Assembly: GCA_964588795.1 (NCBI GenBank) | Contig: CAZPQN010000047.1 | Coordinates: forward strand, 1-14,454 | Origin: CAZPQN01 sp964588795 | GTDB taxonomy: Bacteria > Fidelibacterota > UBA2242 | Reading direction: 5' to 3' | Length of the DNA: 14,454 bases | Shown here: piece after piece, positions 14,403 to 14,454 of the stretch | Layout of the letters: the number at the start of each line of letters is the position of its first letter | Numbering within the stretch: position 1 is the first letter of the stretch | Position numbers and translations under genes: made by a program | Notes under the pieces: generated by a model | Told to the model about the DNA's origin: nothing | The model's input: only the letters and a program-made list of their open reading frames with translations | Databases searched by the model: none

Positions 14403-14454
14403 TTATTCAATGATTTCCGTGACGACACCGGCGCCGACCGTGCGACCGCCTTCA
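14403..14454 (-). CDS. tuf: Elongation factor Tu, 3' end only (cut by window edge)
   Basis: The last 16 codons and the TAA stop are visible and read EGGRTVGAGVVTEIIE. This matches the EF-Tu C-terminus that packs in domain III. It is the second tuf copy of the window; the other starts at the opposite edge, and both are in the same orientation. It is the first gene of the visible cluster, followed by rpmG after 14 bases. The promoter of the cluster lies upstream, outside the window. Confidence 0.95.
   Translation of the reverse strand, partial: EGGRTVGAGVVTEIIE

Noticed and set aside
1..14454. Search for mobile elements, CRISPR arrays, toxin-antitoxin or defence genes
   Set aside because: Every long frame is a housekeeping gene in the conserved order. 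No transposase, integrase, spaced repeats or foreign-looking block was found.

Overview
This window is an unbroken run of housekeeping genes for the translation and transcription machinery. All are on the minus strand. In transcription order, from high to low coordinates, they are: tuf (3' end only), rpmG, tRNA-Trp(CCA), secE, nusG, rplK, rplA, rplJ, rplL, rpoB, rpoC, rpsL, rpsG, fusA and tuf (5' end only). This is the classic bacterial tuf/secE-nusG-rpl-rpoBC cluster joined directly to the str operon. I see no mobile element, CRISPR array, phage gene, accessory gene or new system. No stretch over 108 bases lacks a gene.

Organism: a bacterium with moderate GC, about half by eye. RpoC (1424 aa) carries a long insertion in the trigger loop, and RpoB (1260 aa) carries the lobe and flap-side insertions found in Gram-negative lineages. 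The general look of the RpoB and RpoC termini suggests the FCB side of the tree (Bacteroidota, Calditrichota, KSB1-like and related groups). That placement is from memory and weak. The gene order alone does not identify a phylum.

Layout: 14155-14454 holds the end of one tuf, rpmG and tRNA-Trp. 13385-14106 holds secE and nusG, for protein export and transcription elongation. 11302-13377 holds the L11, L1, L10 and L7/L12 genes of the ribosomal L1 arm and stalk. A 108-base gap with small hairpins separates these from rpoB and rpoC (3107-11193), the two largest RNA polymerase subunits. A 77-base gap with a weak terminator-like structure follows. Then come rpsL, rpsG, fusA and the start of a second tuf (1-3029). 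Most other gaps are 2-29 bases, and Shine-Dalgarno sequences often overlap the preceding stop codon, so translational coupling is likely.

Points worth a second look: (1) the EF-G of the str operon has an unusual domain IV tip, with GDKSH where canonical EF-G has GGRGQYGH and Lys where E. coli has His583. This recalls mitochondrial EF-G2-type factors rather than standard translocases. (2) The L10 C-terminus has three 11-residue repeats, predicting three L7/L12 dimers per stalk. (3) The spacers that hold the E. coli autoregulatory sites for L1, L10 and S7 are almost absent. (4) rpoB uses a TTG start behind a strong Shine-Dalgarno. (5) Both window edges fall about 50 bases inside a tuf copy.
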